A stretch of DNA of 64,000 nt from Zhongshania antarctica (GCF_014202945.1 NZ_JACHHW010000005.1:1-64000), one strand, 5' to 3'. Shown: positions 10,430-20,636, numbered from the stretch's first letter. Notes: generated by a model not told the origin, from the sequence alone. Numbers and translations: made by a program.

Positions 10430-11173
10430 ATGCAAAAAAGACTTATCGCACTGGCCATACTTGCCGCTAGCGCTTCAGTAAGCAGCCAGGCCGATATTGT
10501 TGGCGCTACCGCCGGCGCCTATATGTGGAAGCAGAGCTGGGACGGTGATGTGAAAGCAGGTTCACAAAGCATTGATATGAATGACGACCTCGGCTACGAC
10601 GACGAAACCGGCAAAAGTTTTTACGTTGCGCTAGAGCACCCCGTGCCCGTACTCCCAAATATCCGCCTGCAGCACACCGCCTTAGACATATCTGAAACAA
10701 ACACCCTAAACCGCAGCTTTACATTTGACGGCAAAGGCTATGCCGCTACAAACACCGTCGACTCCACAACAGACCTAACTCACACTGACGGCACATTTTA
10801 CTACGAAATCCTCGACAACTGGGTGAACCTAGACGTCGGTTTAACCGTGCGTATGTTCGACGGCGAGGTTCGTATTAAAAATCAAACCACTGGTGACGAG
10901 GGCTCTATCGAAATCGACGCGCCACTGCCCATGGCCTATGTAAACGCCCGTTTTGAATTGCCGCTAACCGGCCTCTACGCCTCAGCCCTTGGCAATGTTA
11001 TTGCCTACGGCGACAACAAAGTCACCGACATGACCCTAGCCCTAGGCTATGAGCTTGGCATTTTGGGTCTTGAGCTGGGCTACCGCAATTTTGACGTTCA
11101 GCTAGAAGACGACAACGAAGAAGCCAATGTGACTGTTGACGGTTACTTCCTTGGCGTTGTGATCGACATCTAA
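10430..11173 (+). CDS. TIGR04219-type outer-membrane beta-barrel protein
   Basis: A 247-residue exported protein. Residues 1-21 form a typical signal peptide ending SSQA. The rest is an alternating hydrophobic pattern with many Gly, Tyr and Asp residues and the barrel-like C-terminal strand VDGYFLGVVIDI. It resembles the TIGR04219 family of small outer-membrane proteins of unknown function. AAGGGG lies before the start. It stands alone between hemB and a clear terminator, so it is probably a single transcription unit. Confidence 0.8.
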   Translation: MQKRLIALAILAASASVSSQADIVGATAGAYMWKQSWDGDVKAGSQSIDMNDDLGYDDETGKSFYVALEHPVPVLPNIRLQHTALDISETNTLNRSFTFDGKGYAATNTVDSTTDLTHTDGTFYYEILDNWVNLDVGLTVRMFDGEVRIKNQTTGDEGSIEIDAPLPMAYVNARFELPLTGLYASALGNVIAYGDNKVTDMTLALGYELGILGLELGYRNFDVQLEDDNEEANVTVDGYFLGVVIDI

Positions 11174-11193
11174 TACCGGCCGAGCACAACGAC

Positions 11194-11226
11194 AAAGGGT
11201 GTAGCGCTGGCTGCACCCTTTTTTAT
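11194..11226 (+). terminator. rho-independent terminator after the outer-membrane protein gene
   Basis: The stem AAGGGTGTAGC with GCTGCACCCTT (one G-T wobble), a four-base loop and a run of six T starts 20 bases after the stop codon. Confidence 0.85.
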
Positions 11227-11310
11227 TGGCCCCATTAAAATACCCGTCTAAGCAGTATATTATTGGTATTTGCGTCAACCAAATCAAATCAATCAGTTCG
11301 AGGAAAACCA

Positions 11311-12045
11311 TTGAAGATCGCGGTCGCCATTATCAGCTTACTCTTTAGTGCGACCACCCTCGCCTGCGAATGTCTGTGGCAGGGGCCTTTTAAGACCGTT
11401 TATACCAACGCCGATCTCGTGGTTTATGGCGAAGTTGAACGCAGCCAAGGCAACGGCTTTGACTTAAACATCAAAGAAATTATTCAAGGCAATGACTACC
11501 GCGAGCAAATTCGAATTTGGGGTAAAAAAGACAATTTATGCCGCCCCGAGGCCAAAGAGTTCCCCCCCGGCAGTCAATGGATTATGGCGCTACAGCGCAT
11601 CGACAACCCACCAGAGGACGCCTTCAATCCGTTCAAGGCCAATATCAGCTTTGGTCGCCAAGACGACTTTAGTCTGTCGAGCTGCGGAGTTTACTGGCTT
11701 CCGGTAAAAGAACAGCGAGTGTCTGGCAATATTCTTGATGGCTCACGCTGGCAATACCTCGACCCCAAGAAAACCCCGGTCATTATGGCGGTGTTTAAAG
11801 CGTGGTTACAAAAACTGCTGCCAGACGAGGCCATCACTGAAGCCGCTAGACCCCAAAGCGAGGCGCGCAAATTACTCAACGAGACGAAAATGTTTCTATG
11901 GGAAGACCAGCGCAACCTCCTTCCCGAACCGGAGCAAGAAAGCGACGAGCAATTCAGCCCAGTGCGGCCAGATCTTCGCTCGGGCTTAGAGACCCATGGT
12001 GCAACAGACAACACCGGCGAACAAAGCTCAGATCAGGCCGAGTAG
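11311..12045 (+). CDS. secreted hypothetical protein with N-terminal Cys-x-Cys (TIMP/NTR-like pattern)
   Basis: No close family recognised. The start is a TTG with AGGA six bases upstream; the frame is open to 11263 but has no better start. The first 18 residues are a signal peptide ending TLA. Cleavage there would leave a mature protein beginning Cys-Glu-Cys, followed by ADLVVYGEV and two further cysteine positions (NLCRP and SSCGVYW). That is the layout of netrin/TIMP-like domains, where the N-terminal Cys-x-Cys is functional. The last 60 residues are acidic and probably disordered. The 3' end overlaps the convergent Nudix gene by 18 bases. Confidence 0.7.
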   Translation: MKIAVAIISLLFSATTLACECLWQGPFKTVYTNADLVVYGEVERSQGNGFDLNIKEIIQGNDYREQIRIWGKKDNLCRPEAKEFPPGSQWIMALQRIDNPPEDAFNPFKANISFGRQDDFSLSSCGVYWLPVKEQRVSGNILDGSRWQYLDPKKTPVIMAVFKAWLQKLLPDEAITEAARPQSEARKLLNETKMFLWEDQRNLLPEPEQESDEQFSPVRPDLRSGLETHGATDNTGEQSSDQAE

Positions 12046-12624
12046 CTCATCGAGCATTTTCAGCGACATGCCCCAGATCCGACGCTTTTCATAAAAATAA
12101 CAGGGGAGAACCAGGTGTAATTTGCCCCGGCCCCACTCCATAGTCTCGCGATTACCGCTCGCCATCAAAAACCGCAGCGGCACCCACACGGCCTCAGCGA
12201 CCTCATGGTTTGGCTCAATACTGACCGCTGTGTGCAAGCGAAAAACATAGGGGGTGACGACCATAGGCTGACGACCAGAATGCGGCCGACTAACGATGTC
12301 AGACAGTCGACCAATGCAGTGCCCAGCCTTGTCGAGATAAATACCGGTCTCTTCTTCGGTTTCGCGAATAGCGGTGCGCAAACCCGTCACGTCTTGACGA
12401 TCCATGCGGCCGCCGGGAAACGCCATATGCCCAGACCACGGGTCGCCCTCGCGGTCAGCGCGTTTAATCATTAGCACTTCAATATGGTCGTCTAATTCAC
12501 GTAATATCAGCGCCACGGCTGAACGCTTCACCCAGCGCCGCCACCAGCGCTGACGAGGTTTAAAACCATCTAATCGCGTTATTATTTGCTGCAGAGCAAG
12601 CGCTTCTTCGCTGCTTCTTTTCAA
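12028..12624 (-). CDS. Nudix hydrolase, probable CoA pyrophosphatase (NudL-like)
   Basis: Cytoplasmic hydrolase of about 198 residues. The Nudix box begins at the GGR following AFP and continues to the REUXEEXG part RETEEETGI, with Asp replacing the first consensus glutamate. HMAFPGG and RPHSGRQPM are typical of the CoA-pyrophosphatase subgroup. The start is a TTG, chosen because GAGGAG lies just upstream. The 3' end overlaps the gene at 11311 by 18 bases on the opposite strand. Confidence 0.85.
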   Translation of the reverse strand: MKRSSEEALALQQIITRLDGFKPRQRWWRRWVKRSAVALILRELDDHIEVLMIKRADREGDPWSGHMAFPGGRMDRQDVTGLRTAIRETEEETGIYLDKAGHCIGRLSDIVSRPHSGRQPMVVTPYVFRLHTAVSIEPNHEVAEAVWVPLRFLMASGNRETMEWGRGKLHLVLPCYFYEKRRIWGMSLKMLDELLGLI

Positions 12625-12735
12625 AGCCTACTCCTCTATTTTGCTGCACGAATCCTCGACCGCTAAGCCGCACTCAGTTAGGCAAACAGTATATGATACG
12701 CCAAGACCAACTCTGCTTTGCTCAATAACAACATT

Positions 12736-13176
12736 ATGACTGACAACCGCACGCAAGACATCTGCAGCCGCAGCGATATCGAAATGTTGCTCAGGCACTT
12801 TTATGAGCAGGTACTCAGCGACAAGATAATTGGTTTTTATTTCACCGATATCATGCACTTTTCGCTAGAGCACCACCTACCGAAAGTCACTGATTTTTGG
12901 GTGCAGCAATTACTGTCGGAACGGGTTTATCACGGTGAATTATTTAAACGTCATCAGCAGCTACACCAGCAAGCAGCGTTGGGTCCACACCACTTTCACC
13001 GCTGGCTGCATTTACTCAACCTCAGTATTGACGCGCAATTCTGCGGCCCACGCTGCGACGCGATGAAACAGCGCGCCACTGCGATTGCCCAGTCTATGGC
13101 CACCGCCCTCGCCGAGCGTGCAGATAATGCCCCTGGCGAGCTAGGCGTGCAATTCTATGACAAGCCTCAGCCGTAA
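12736..13176 (+). CDS. group III truncated hemoglobin
   Basis: Small heme protein of 146 residues, likely involved in O2, NO or redox chemistry. It has the group III pattern: a helix-rich fold, FYEQVLSDKIIGFYF near the start, DFWVQQLLSERVYHG, then the proximal-histidine region HQQLHQQAALGPHHFHRWLHL. An in-frame TTG at 12718 is possible, but the ATG at 12736 gives the usual length. The stop overlaps the convergent aminotransferase gene by ten bases. Confidence 0.85.
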   Translation: MTDNRTQDICSRSDIEMLLRHFYEQVLSDKIIGFYFTDIMHFSLEHHLPKVTDFWVQQLLSERVYHGELFKRHQQLHQQAALGPHHFHRWLHLLNLSIDAQFCGPRCDAMKQRATAIAQSMATALAERADNAPGELGVQFYDKPQP

Positions 13177-14327
13177 AGCTTACGCAAACGCGCCACGCCC
13201 TCAACCAAACGCGGCATGCCGGTGGTATAGGCAAAGCGCACATGCTCGTCAGCGCGATAGCGCCCAAAGTCCTCGCCTGGGGTAATAGCGATCCCGTGAT
13301 CTTCAAGCAGTGAACGACAAAACTCTGGGCTCTTCATCTTAAAGCGTTTAATTCCGGCATAGAGGTATAAGGCCCCGTCCGGACAGTGGGGAATTTCAAA
13401 CCCTAGGCTCCTGAGCTCCGGCAGCAAATAATCCCGGCGCCGAGCAAATTCATCGCGACGCTCGTTGAGAATAAGCCGCGTCTCGGGTTCAAACGCAGCC
13501 AGCGCCGCATGCTGAGCCATAGTCGACATAGAGATAAACAGATTCTGAGCTAACTTCTCCAGTTCGGGCACGGCCGCTTCCGGTGCAACCAGCCATCCCA
13601 AGCGCCAGCCAGTCATACCAAAGTACTTAGAAAAACTATTAATAACAAAAGCTTGGTCGGTAATAGACAAAATACTCGGCGCATCTACTCCATAATTCAG
13701 GCCATGGTAGATTTCATCAACAATTAAATAACCCTCTTTGCGCTCGCACAGGCTGTGCAAATCGCGCAACTGCGGCGCGGTGAGTATTTCTCCACTCGGA
13801 TTGGCGGGTGAAGCCACCATAATGCCCTTGGTATTCGGCTGCCAGTGCTGCTCAGCTTTTTCGGCGCTGAGCTGAAAACGATCTTCTGGCCCCACTGGTA
13901 CCAACTGCCCCTCCCCCTCAACCAAACGTAAAAAATGGCGATTACAGGGGTAACCGGGATCCGTCATCAACATGCCATCACCGGGGTTAATTAATAAACC
14001 CGCCAGCAGCAACAATGCGCCAGATGCCCCTGGGGTGATCATAATTCGCTCGGGAGCAATATCTAAGCCGTGATCCTGCTTGTAGTATTTGGCAATTGCT
14101 TGACGCAGCGCAGGAATACCCGCCGCCGGGGTATAACTCGTTTCCCCTCGGTCTAACGAGGCCTTGGCGGCGCGAATAATCGGCTCAGCGCTACTGAAAT
14201 CAGGCTCGCCCGCCTCCATATGAATAATATCTCGCCCCGCAGCCGCCAATGCCTTAGCGCGGGTCAGCACCTCAACCACTCTAAACGGCTCAATATCAGC
14301 TAAACGACGCGCAAAGGATTTACTCAC
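13167..14327 (-). CDS. class I/II pyridoxal-phosphate aminotransferase
   Basis: A 386-residue fold-type I aminotransferase of the aspartate-aminotransferase superfamily; the substrate cannot be told from sequence. The PLP lysine is in NSFSKYFGMTGWRLG near residue 233. The cofactor motifs GEPDF, TPGASGAL, ASPANPSG and VDEIYHGL are intact. Translation starts at a GTG with AGGAAGAG upstream. It is convergent with the globin gene and divergent from dksA, with no operon partner. Confidence 0.88.
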   Translation of the reverse strand: MSKSFARRLADIEPFRVVEVLTRAKALAAAGRDIIHMEAGEPDFSSAEPIIRAAKASLDRGETSYTPAAGIPALRQAIAKYYKQDHGLDIAPERIMITPGASGALLLLAGLLINPGDGMLMTDPGYPCNRHFLRLVEGEGQLVPVGPEDRFQLSAEKAEQHWQPNTKGIMVASPANPSGEILTAPQLRDLHSLCERKEGYLIVDEIYHGLNYGVDAPSILSITDQAFVINSFSKYFGMTGWRLGWLVAPEAAVPELEKLAQNLFISMSTMAQHAALAAFEPETRLILNERRDEFARRRDYLLPELRSLGFEIPHCPDGALYLYAGIKRFKMKSPEFCRSLLEDHGIAITPGEDFGRYRADEHVRFAYTTGMPRLVEGVARLRKLYG

Positions 14328-14543
14328 CTATACTCTTCCTATGACAAAAAATAGGAGTGTAACTTTATCCCTCGCGGCTTAACATCATCACAACAGCGTA
14401 ATGAAATATTCAGATCACGCCTTAATCCGCAATTTCGTGTGGCGTAGCTGGCCCATATCTGGTAGTTTTGCCGATTTGGCGGCACAGCGTCGCCGCGCAT
14501 GCCCGCGGTTTGCGGTTAACGGCTTGTAAAAAGAGGGCCAACC

Positions 14544-14981
14544 ATGCCTGCACAGCAGAGTACAACTGAGAATTTGAAGACCTTCGTTCCTTATGTAGAA
14601 AAAAAGGGCGAAGAGTATATGAACGACAAGCAGAAGGAACACTTCCGCCAGATCCTGCTCAATTGGAAAGCAGAATTAATGGAAGAAGTGGATCGCACTG
14701 TGAGTCATATGAAGGACGAAGCGGCTAATTTTCCTGACCCTGCTGACCGTGCCACACAAGAAGAAGAGTTCAGCCTTGAGCTCCGAACACGTGACCGCGA
14801 ACGCAAATTAATCAAGAAAATCGACTCGACCATCAATTTAATTGACGAAGACGATTACGGCTACTGCAATACCTGCGGCGTTGATATCGGTATCAAGCGG
14901 CTAGAAGCACGCCCTACGGCAACGCTATGCATAGACTGCAAGACCCTTGATGAAATCAAAGAACGCCAGGAACGCGGCTAA
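14544..14981 (+). CDS. dksA: RNA polymerase-binding transcription factor DksA
   Basis: Cofactor of ppGpp that inserts a coiled-coil tip into the RNA polymerase secondary channel. The 145 residues include the coiled coil with the [17 protein letters not shown] tip and a four-cysteine zinc finger (CNTC near 110 and CIDC near 131). Closely E. coli-like throughout. It is followed by gluQ 36 bases later, the usual gammaproteobacterial pair. It is relevant here because the rRNA promoters at 156-302 carry GC-rich discriminators. Confidence 0.97.
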   Translation: MPAQQSTTENLKTFVPYVEKKGEEYMNDKQKEHFRQILLNWKAELMEEVDRTVSHMKDEAANFPDPADRATQEEEFSLELRTRDRERKLIKKIDSTINLIDEDDYGYCNTCGVDIGIKRLEARPTATLCIDCKTLDEIKERQERG

Positions 14982-15016
14982 AACTGCTGGGCGGCCCGCC
15001 GCCCACAACACCCTGA

Positions 15017-15892
15017 ATGTCATCCCCCTATAGCACGTATATGGGCCGGTTTGCGCCGTCGCCCAGCGGGCCACTGCATATCGGCTCACTCGTTACTGCA
15101 CTGGCCAGCTATTTAGACGCTCGCGCCAATCGCGGCCAATGGCTGCTGCGTATGGAAGACATTGACCCACCTCGAGAGCAAGCGGGCGCCGCCCAGCAAA
15201 TCATCAACAGCCTCGTTAGTCATGGCCTAATATGGGATGGTGACATCTTCTGGCAAAGCCAGCGCAGCGCAGCTTACGATACGTATCTGCAACAACTTCT
15301 CGACAACAACCTAGCTTATTACTGTAACTGCTCCCGTCGCCAGCTCGCTCCGAGTCAGGGACTACACATTGGTGCCTGCCGCCATCCGGGCAACCCCGGC
15401 AGCTCAGCTATTCGCCTGCGCACACCCAATGAAACAATCCATTTTGAAGATCGCATCCAAGGCAGCCAGCGTCGCGCCCAAGCGGACATCGGCGACCCCG
15501 TCTTAAAACGCAAAGACGGCCTCTATGCCTACCAGCTCGCCGTCGTGGTCGACGATGCCGAACAGGGGATTACCGATATCGTGCGCGGGGTAGATTTGCT
15601 CGATGCCAGTGCCTGGCAAATTCACCTACAAAAAGCCCTTGGTTTTAACGCGGCTCGCTACTGCCACATACCTGTCATTGTCGGCAACGATGGCCAAAAG
15701 CTTAGCAAGCAAAGTTTTGCCCCCGCGCTCGATGACAGCCGCGCCATCGACAATCTCCGCAGCGCACTACGCTATTTACAGCAAAGCTCGGCCCCCGACA
15801 CCATCACGGATAGCGCTGCACTACTGGCCTGGGCCACCGCGCACTGGCGCCCCCAAGACATACCGGCCAGCAGACACATCGATGCTGTTTAA
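15017..15892 (+). CDS. gluQ: glutamyl-Q tRNA(Asp) synthetase
   Basis: Truncated paralog of glutamyl-tRNA synthetase that attaches glutamate to queuosine in tRNA-Asp. The 291 residues have the class I signatures SPSGPLHIGSL and KLSKQ, a zinc-type CNC region (YYCNCSRRQ) and no anticodon-binding domain, which separates it from GltX. It lies directly after dksA. Confidence 0.93.
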   Translation: MSSPYSTYMGRFAPSPSGPLHIGSLVTALASYLDARANRGQWLLRMEDIDPPREQAGAAQQIINSLVSHGLIWDGDIFWQSQRSAAYDTYLQQLLDNNLAYYCNCSRRQLAPSQGLHIGACRHPGNPGSSAIRLRTPNETIHFEDRIQGSQRRAQADIGDPVLKRKDGLYAYQLAVVVDDAEQGITDIVRGVDLLDASAWQIHLQKALGFNAARYCHIPVIVGNDGQKLSKQSFAPALDDSRAIDNLRSALRYLQQSSAPDTITDSAALLAWATAHWRPQDIPASRHIDAV

Positions 15893-15983
15893 CAACACAA
15901 AATAACCACCATGCGCAGCATTCTTTGCAGTTTCCGCGCACCTCCAGTAACATCATGCCGACAGTGAACGCGTCTCGGTCGCC

Positions 15984-16160
15984 ATGCAAATTCAGTCTCC
16001 CCTGCTTTTATTATCAATTTTTGCTTTTGTGTATGCCCCAACGATGGGCCGCTGGCTCTATGAGGGCAGCAATCTTTGGTATCGCCACCATTTAATCTGG
16101 CTATTTATTATTGGCTTTGTGTTTATCAGCCTCCGTCAGCGACGCCACAATGACCTTTAG
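15984..16160 (+). CDS. cbrX: small membrane protein upstream of cbrA (CbrX-like)
   Basis: A 58-residue ORF with two hydrophobic segments (about 6-18 and 37-50) and a basic C-terminus ending LRQRRHNDL. Its 3' end overlaps the cbrA start at 16150 by 11 bases in another frame. Pseudomonas carries a small ORF of this size and kind (cbrX, PA4724.1) at the same place, where it is reported to be translationally coupled to cbrA. I assign the name by position and type, not by clear sequence identity. No strong ribosome site precedes its ATG. Confidence 0.6.
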   Translation: MQIQSPLLLLSIFAFVYAPTMGRWLYEGSNLWYRHHLIWLFIIGFVFISLRQRRHNDL

Positions 16161-19035
16161 TATCAACACCCTATTTTTAATAGGGCTTAGCTATTTACTG
16201 CTACTTTTCGCCATCGCCTACGCTGCAGAACGTCATCTACTGCCGAGTAAAATCATCAACCATCCCGCCACCTATGTTCTGTCTCTGGGGATATACGCCA
16301 GTGGCTTTGCCATCTATGGCGCCGTGGGCTTTGCCAAGAATTACGGCTACAGCTTCCTGAATTATTATATCGGCCTGTCCGCGGCAATGATTTTATTGCC
16401 CATAATGCTTCTACCCATTCATCGCATATGCAAAAACTATCGACTGAACTCACTCGCCGACCTTCTTAGTTTTCGCTTCCGCAGTTCCTGGGTGGGCTCA
16501 CTGGTCACACTTTTTACCGCTATCGCTATCTGGCCACTGCTCGCCATTCAAATACAAACCGTTTCGGAATCGACCCTTATATTGAGTTTAGGCCACGCGC
16601 TGAGCCAGGAAGACGATGGCTACCGAAGGCTTACCGCTCTTGGTTTTTGCGTGATTATCACGGCATTTACCATTTTATTTGGCTCGCGCAATCTTACCTC
16701 CAAAGATAGCCACCGAGGCTTACTCACTGCACTGGCCTTTGAATCGCTCGTTAAAATGTTTGCCCTGCTGCTGGTGGGTATTATCAGCACCTATGCCGTA
16801 TTTGGCAGTTTTGGCGGTCTGCAAAGTTGGCTAGACAGTAGCCCCGATGTTTTGGCCTCGCTCAACAAGCCCCACGCCGCCGACAGCAATCGCTTGATGC
16901 TGATTATGTTTTTTGCCGCCGCCGTGTGCATGCCCCATATTTTTCATATGCTCTTTTCGGAAAATCCCAGCGCAAAAAATCTCGCCACCGCGAGCTGGGG
17001 CCTACCGCTATTCTTATTGATTATGAGCTTGCCAGTTTTACCCATCCTCTGGGCCGGAAGCGCTAGGGGCATTGCACTGCCAGCCGACTACTATGCGCTT
17101 GGCCTATCACTCGAAATCGGCAAGCCGTGGCTGTCGGTGCTGCTCTACTTAGGGGGCTTATCCGCCGCCAGTGGCGCCATCATTGTCACCACCTTGGCAC
17201 TGGCCTCAATGAGTCTCAACCATCTCGTATTGCCGGTATTGCGCCCCAAAAACTCAAAAGGCCGCGATATCGATATATACCGCTGGCTACTCACCACTCG
17301 TCAACTGCTGATTTGCGTCATCATTCTTATTGGCTTTGTATTTTATGAACTAATCGGTGCATCGCAAAGCCTCAGCCGCTTAGCCATGACCTCAGCCAGC
17401 GGCTGCGTCCAGTTTCTGCCCGGCGTATTGGCCGTGCTGTACTGGCCTAAAGCGAATCGCAACGGGTTTATCAGCGGCTTATGTGCAGGCTTTAGCCTCT
17501 GGATAATAGGCATCATTTTGCCCATGTTTAGCGGTGTTCATCCCAGCTTTTTAGAGCACCTTTATTTATACCCCATTGAGCGAGATCAGTTCTGGGTAGT
17601 CATCACTGGATTATCGCTAGCCCTGAACGGCATTGTTTTCATTATCGTGTCGTTACTGAGCGAAACCTCCGCCGAAGAGCGCCGCGCCGCCGAAGCCTGC
17701 ACTATCGGCGACCGCGCCGCCACGCAAGAATTCCAGCGCGCGCTCGACGAACTGCAAATGAATGAACAGGAAACCCGACCCTATGCTCTGCGCCGAATTA
17801 GAGACCGAATAGAAGTTAACCTATCCTCGCTAGTCGGCCCGTCCAGTGCTCGCCGGGTAATAGATCGCGCCCTGCCCTATACCGATAATGTCATGGGCGA
17901 CAGCGAAGACATTACCTATATTGAAAAGCGACTCGAGAACTACCAGACCCACCTCACCGGCCTCGCCGCCGATTTAGATAGCCTGCGCCGCTACCACCGG
18001 CAAACCCTAGAAGACTTACCCATCGGCGTGTGCGCTCTTGGCCGCGACCAGGAAATACTGCTGTGGAATATGTCCATGGCCGACATTACTCACATCAACG
18101 CCAATACTGTCACTGGCTCCCGCTTAGCCGGGCTACCAGAACCTTGGTCAACGTGCCTGCAAGACTTTTTAGCCAGCAGCGATCTACACCGCAGCAAGTT
18201 CAGTGTCGAAACCGACGGTGGCCTGCGCTGGTTGAATTTACACCGCACCGAATCGCAGATGCTTGGCCGTGACGAATTAATTGTCGTCGTTGAAGACATC
18301 ACCGACACCCAGTTACTGGAGCATGAGCTCACGCATCAAGAGCGCCTAGCCTCAATTGGCCGACTGGCCGCCGGAGTCGCCCACGAGATCGGCAACCCGG
18401 TTACTGGGATCGCCTGCCTGGCTCAAAATTTACGTTACGAAAGTGACAACGCCGACACGTTGGAAGCCGCCTCGCAAATCGTTAAGCAAACCCAGCGTAT
18501 AAGTAGTATTGTGCATAGCTTGGTTAACTTCGCCCACACCGGACGCCAAGACCCGACCCAAGCTACTGAAGCGGTGTCTGTGCGCAACTGCGTCAGCGAA
18601 GCCGTGCAGCTGCTAAGTCTCGACCCCGAAGCCCGCCACATTCACTACAACAACAACTGCCCTGAGCATATTGTTGTGGCTGGCGACAATCAGCGCCTAA
18701 TGCAGGTGTTCATCAATTTACTCTCCAATGCCCGCGATGCCAGCCCCGAGGACGGCATGATCACCGTGGATGCTGAAGCTGAACAAGATAGTGCCCACAT
18801 TACAGTGACCGACCACGGCACCGGGATAGACGAGAAATTACAGAAGCAAATATTTGAACCATTCTTTACGACCAAAGAGCCAGGTAAAGGCACTGGCCTC
18901 GGCTTAGCGCTGGTGTATAACATTATCAGCGATCTTGGCGGCGATATTAGTATTGAAAGCCCGGTCACGGAATTTAGCCGATCCGGCACCCGATTTCACA
19001 TCCACCTCAGACTGAACCACCCTGAGGTACTCTAG
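16150..19035 (+). CDS. cbrA: sensor histidine kinase with SLC5-like transporter domain
   Basis: Membrane sensor of the CbrAB carbon/nitrogen-balance system. The 961 residues comprise a sodium/solute symporter-like domain with about 13 helices (about 1-500), a linker resembling the STAC region (about 520-600), a PAS domain (about 620-725), a HisKA domain with phospho-acceptor His 745 ([10 protein letters not shown]) and a HATPase domain with [17 protein letters not shown] and GKGTGLGL. The ATG at 16150 overlaps the cbrX-like ORF; the frame is open to 16111. Its partner cbrB lies 77 bases downstream, as in Pseudomonas. Confidence 0.92.
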   Translation: MTFSINTLFLIGLSYLLLLFAIAYAAERHLLPSKIINHPATYVLSLGIYASGFAIYGAVGFAKNYGYSFLNYYIGLSAAMILLPIMLLPIHRICKNYRLNSLADLLSFRFRSSWVGSLVTLFTAIAIWPLLAIQIQTVSESTLILSLGHALSQEDDGYRRLTALGFCVIITAFTILFGSRNLTSKDSHRGLLTALAFESLVKMFALLLVGIISTYAVFGSFGGLQSWLDSSPDVLASLNKPHAADSNRLMLIMFFAAAVCMPHIFHMLFSENPSAKNLATASWGLPLFLLIMSLPVLPILWAGSARGIALPADYYALGLSLEIGKPWLSVLLYLGGLSAASGAIIVTTLALASMSLNHLVLPVLRPKNSKGRDIDIYRWLLTTRQLLICVIILIGFVFYELIGASQSLSRLAMTSASGCVQFLPGVLAVLYWPKANRNGFISGLCAGFSLWIIGIILPMFSGVHPSFLEHLYLYPIERDQFWVVITGLSLALNGIVFIIVSLLSETSAEERRAAEACTIGDRAATQEFQRALDELQMNEQETRPYALRRIRDRIEVNLSSLVGPSSARRVIDRALPYTDNVMGDSEDITYIEKRLENYQTHLTGLAADLDSLRRYHRQTLEDLPIGVCALGRDQEILLWNMSMADITHINANTVTGSRLAGLPEPWSTCLQDFLASSDLHRSKFSVETDGGLRWLNLHRTESQMLGRDELIVVVEDITDTQLLEHELTHQERLASIGRLAAGVAHEIGNPVTGIACLAQNLRYESDNADTLEAASQIVKQTQRISSIVHSLVNFAHTGRQDPTQATEAVSVRNCVSEAVQLLSLDPEARHIHYNNNCPEHIVVAGDNQRLMQVFINLLSNARDASPEDGMITVDAEAEQDSAHITVTDHGTGIDEKLQKQIFEPFFTTKEPGKGTGLGLALVYNIISDLGGDISIESPVTEFSRSGTRFHIHLRLNHPEVL

Positions 19036-19112
19036 AAATAATTGGCTGATCGCGTTATGTTGTTCGGTTACACGTATCGACGCATTGCCCGTACCCAGCA
19101 ACGGAGAGAATT

Positions 19113-20573
19113 ATGCCCAGAATCCTTTTAGTCGAAGACGAAGACGTTATCCGTCTAGCACTGCGTCGCCTACTAGAACGCAATGACTATCAGGTGGACG
19201 AAGCCGATTCAGTTTCAAAGGCACTGAGCACCTATAAAGTTGACGATTACGACTTAATTATCAGCGACTTACGCCTACCTGGTGCCCCGGGAACAGACCT
19301 TATCAGTAAAACCGACGCACCCGTGTTGATTATGACCAGCTACGCCAGCCTCAAATCTGCGGTCGACTCCATGAAAAAAGGCGCTATCGACTATATTGCC
19401 AAGCCCTTTGACCACGACGAAATGCTAGAAACCGTCGAGCGCATCATTCTCAGCACCGCAAAAGAGAGCACCCCGGGCGATAAGCCAGAGCCCAGCAGCA
19501 GCCAGCGCAAACAGATCGCCGACGCTAACGGCATGATTGGCAGCTGCAAAGCTATGCAGCAACTCTACGATCACATTCGCCGCGCCGCGCCCACTGACGC
19601 CACCATCCTGGTACACGGCGAAACCGGCACCGGTAAAGAACTCGTGGCCAGAGCGATACACAACCAGAGCACCAGAGCGACGAAAGCTATCATCTGCGTG
19701 AACTGCGCCGCAATTCCAGAAACACTGATTGAGTCGGAGCTATTCGGTTATGAAAAAGGCGCTTTTACTGGCGCCAACGCCAGCCGCATTGGCCTAATTG
19801 AGGCCGCCGACGGCGGCACTTTATTCCTGGACGAAATTGGCGAATTGCCCCTTGAGGCCCAAGCTCGGCTTCTGCGCTTTATCCAAGAAGATGAAATTCG
19901 TCGCATTGGTTCCGTGGAGTCCAGCAAGGTCAATGTTCGTCTTATTTGCGCCACTCACCGCGACCTCAAGGAAATGGCTCACGCTGGGCGCTTCCGAGAA
20001 GACCTTTACTACCGCATTAATGTCATGAAACTCGAGCTACCGCCCTTAAGAGAGCGCGGCAAAGACATTCTTGAACTTGCCGAAGCGTTGCTAAAACACC
20101 GCTGCGAAAAAATGAAAAAGCCCCTAATGCACTTTAGCCCCAAGGCCATTCAAGCAATCACCACCTATATCTGGCCCGGCAATATCCGCGAACTGGAAAA
20201 TGCCATCGAGCGCGCCGTAATCCTGTGCGATCGCAAAGAAATAGATAACGAATTACTCGATATCGACCTCGAACTTGTCGACATTGGCCAAATTAGAGGC
20301 CGCAGCAACGAATTTAACAATCGCCCCGGCAGTGTTAACAACAATGGCGCAATTGAGCGTAAAGATAACCGCAGCAAACCAAGCCGCGCCAATGACCCCA
20401 GCGAAGACTTATCCCTCGAGGACTACTTCCAGCGCTTTGTCCTCGAGCATCAAGACTCCATGAGCGAAACGGAGCTAGCCCAAAAGCTCGGTGTTAGCCG
20501 TAAATGCCTATGGGAGCGCCGCCAGCGATTGGGTATTCCGCGCAAAAAAGTGGCCGCCAGAAGCAACGCCTAA
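19113..20573 (+). CDS. cbrB: sigma-54-dependent response regulator
   Basis: NtrC-type activator, partner of CbrA. The 486 residues include a receiver domain with phospho-acceptor Asp52 (ISDLRLPGAPG), an AAA+ domain with GETGTGKE (Walker A), GAFTGA at about 216-221 (the sigma-54 contact loop) and GGTLFLDEIGE (Walker B), and a Fis-type helix-turn-helix (SETELAQKLGVSRKCLWERRQRLG). The receiver is very like Pseudomonas CbrB. Immediately after its stop are repeated GTTAC/GTAAC sites and a sigma-54 promoter, the expected target. Confidence 0.93.
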   Translation: MPRILLVEDEDVIRLALRRLLERNDYQVDEADSVSKALSTYKVDDYDLIISDLRLPGAPGTDLISKTDAPVLIMTSYASLKSAVDSMKKGAIDYIAKPFDHDEMLETVERIILSTAKESTPGDKPEPSSSQRKQIADANGMIGSCKAMQQLYDHIRRAAPTDATILVHGETGTGKELVARAIHNQSTRATKAIICVNCAAIPETLIESELFGYEKGAFTGANASRIGLIEAADGGTLFLDEIGELPLEAQARLLRFIQEDEIRRIGSVESSKVNVRLICATHRDLKEMAHAGRFREDLYYRINVMKLELPPLRERGKDILELAEALLKHRCEKMKKPLMHFSPKAIQAITTYIWPGNIRELENAIERAVILCDRKEIDNELLDIDLELVDIGQIRGRSNEFNNRPGSVNNNGAIERKDNRSKPSRANDPSEDLSLEDYFQRFVLEHQDSMSETELAQKLGVSRKCLWERRQRLGIPRKKVAARSNA

Positions 20574-20588
20574 AAAGACATGGGCACC

Positions 20589-20636
20589 GTTACCCAATCC
20601 AACGGAATGTAACAAAGGGCGTTTACTAGGGTAACA
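20589..20636 (+). promoter_or_regulatory. candidate CbrB binding sites upstream of the CrcZ-like RNA
   Basis: Four half-sites in alternating orientation: GTTACC at 20589-20594, TGTAACA at 20608-20614, GTTTAC at 20621-20626 and GGTAACA at 20630-20636. They lie 100-150 bases before the predicted start of the RNA, a normal enhancer distance for a sigma-54 activator. GTTAC/GTAAC palindromes are what I remember of Pseudomonas CbrB sites. Confidence 0.6.
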
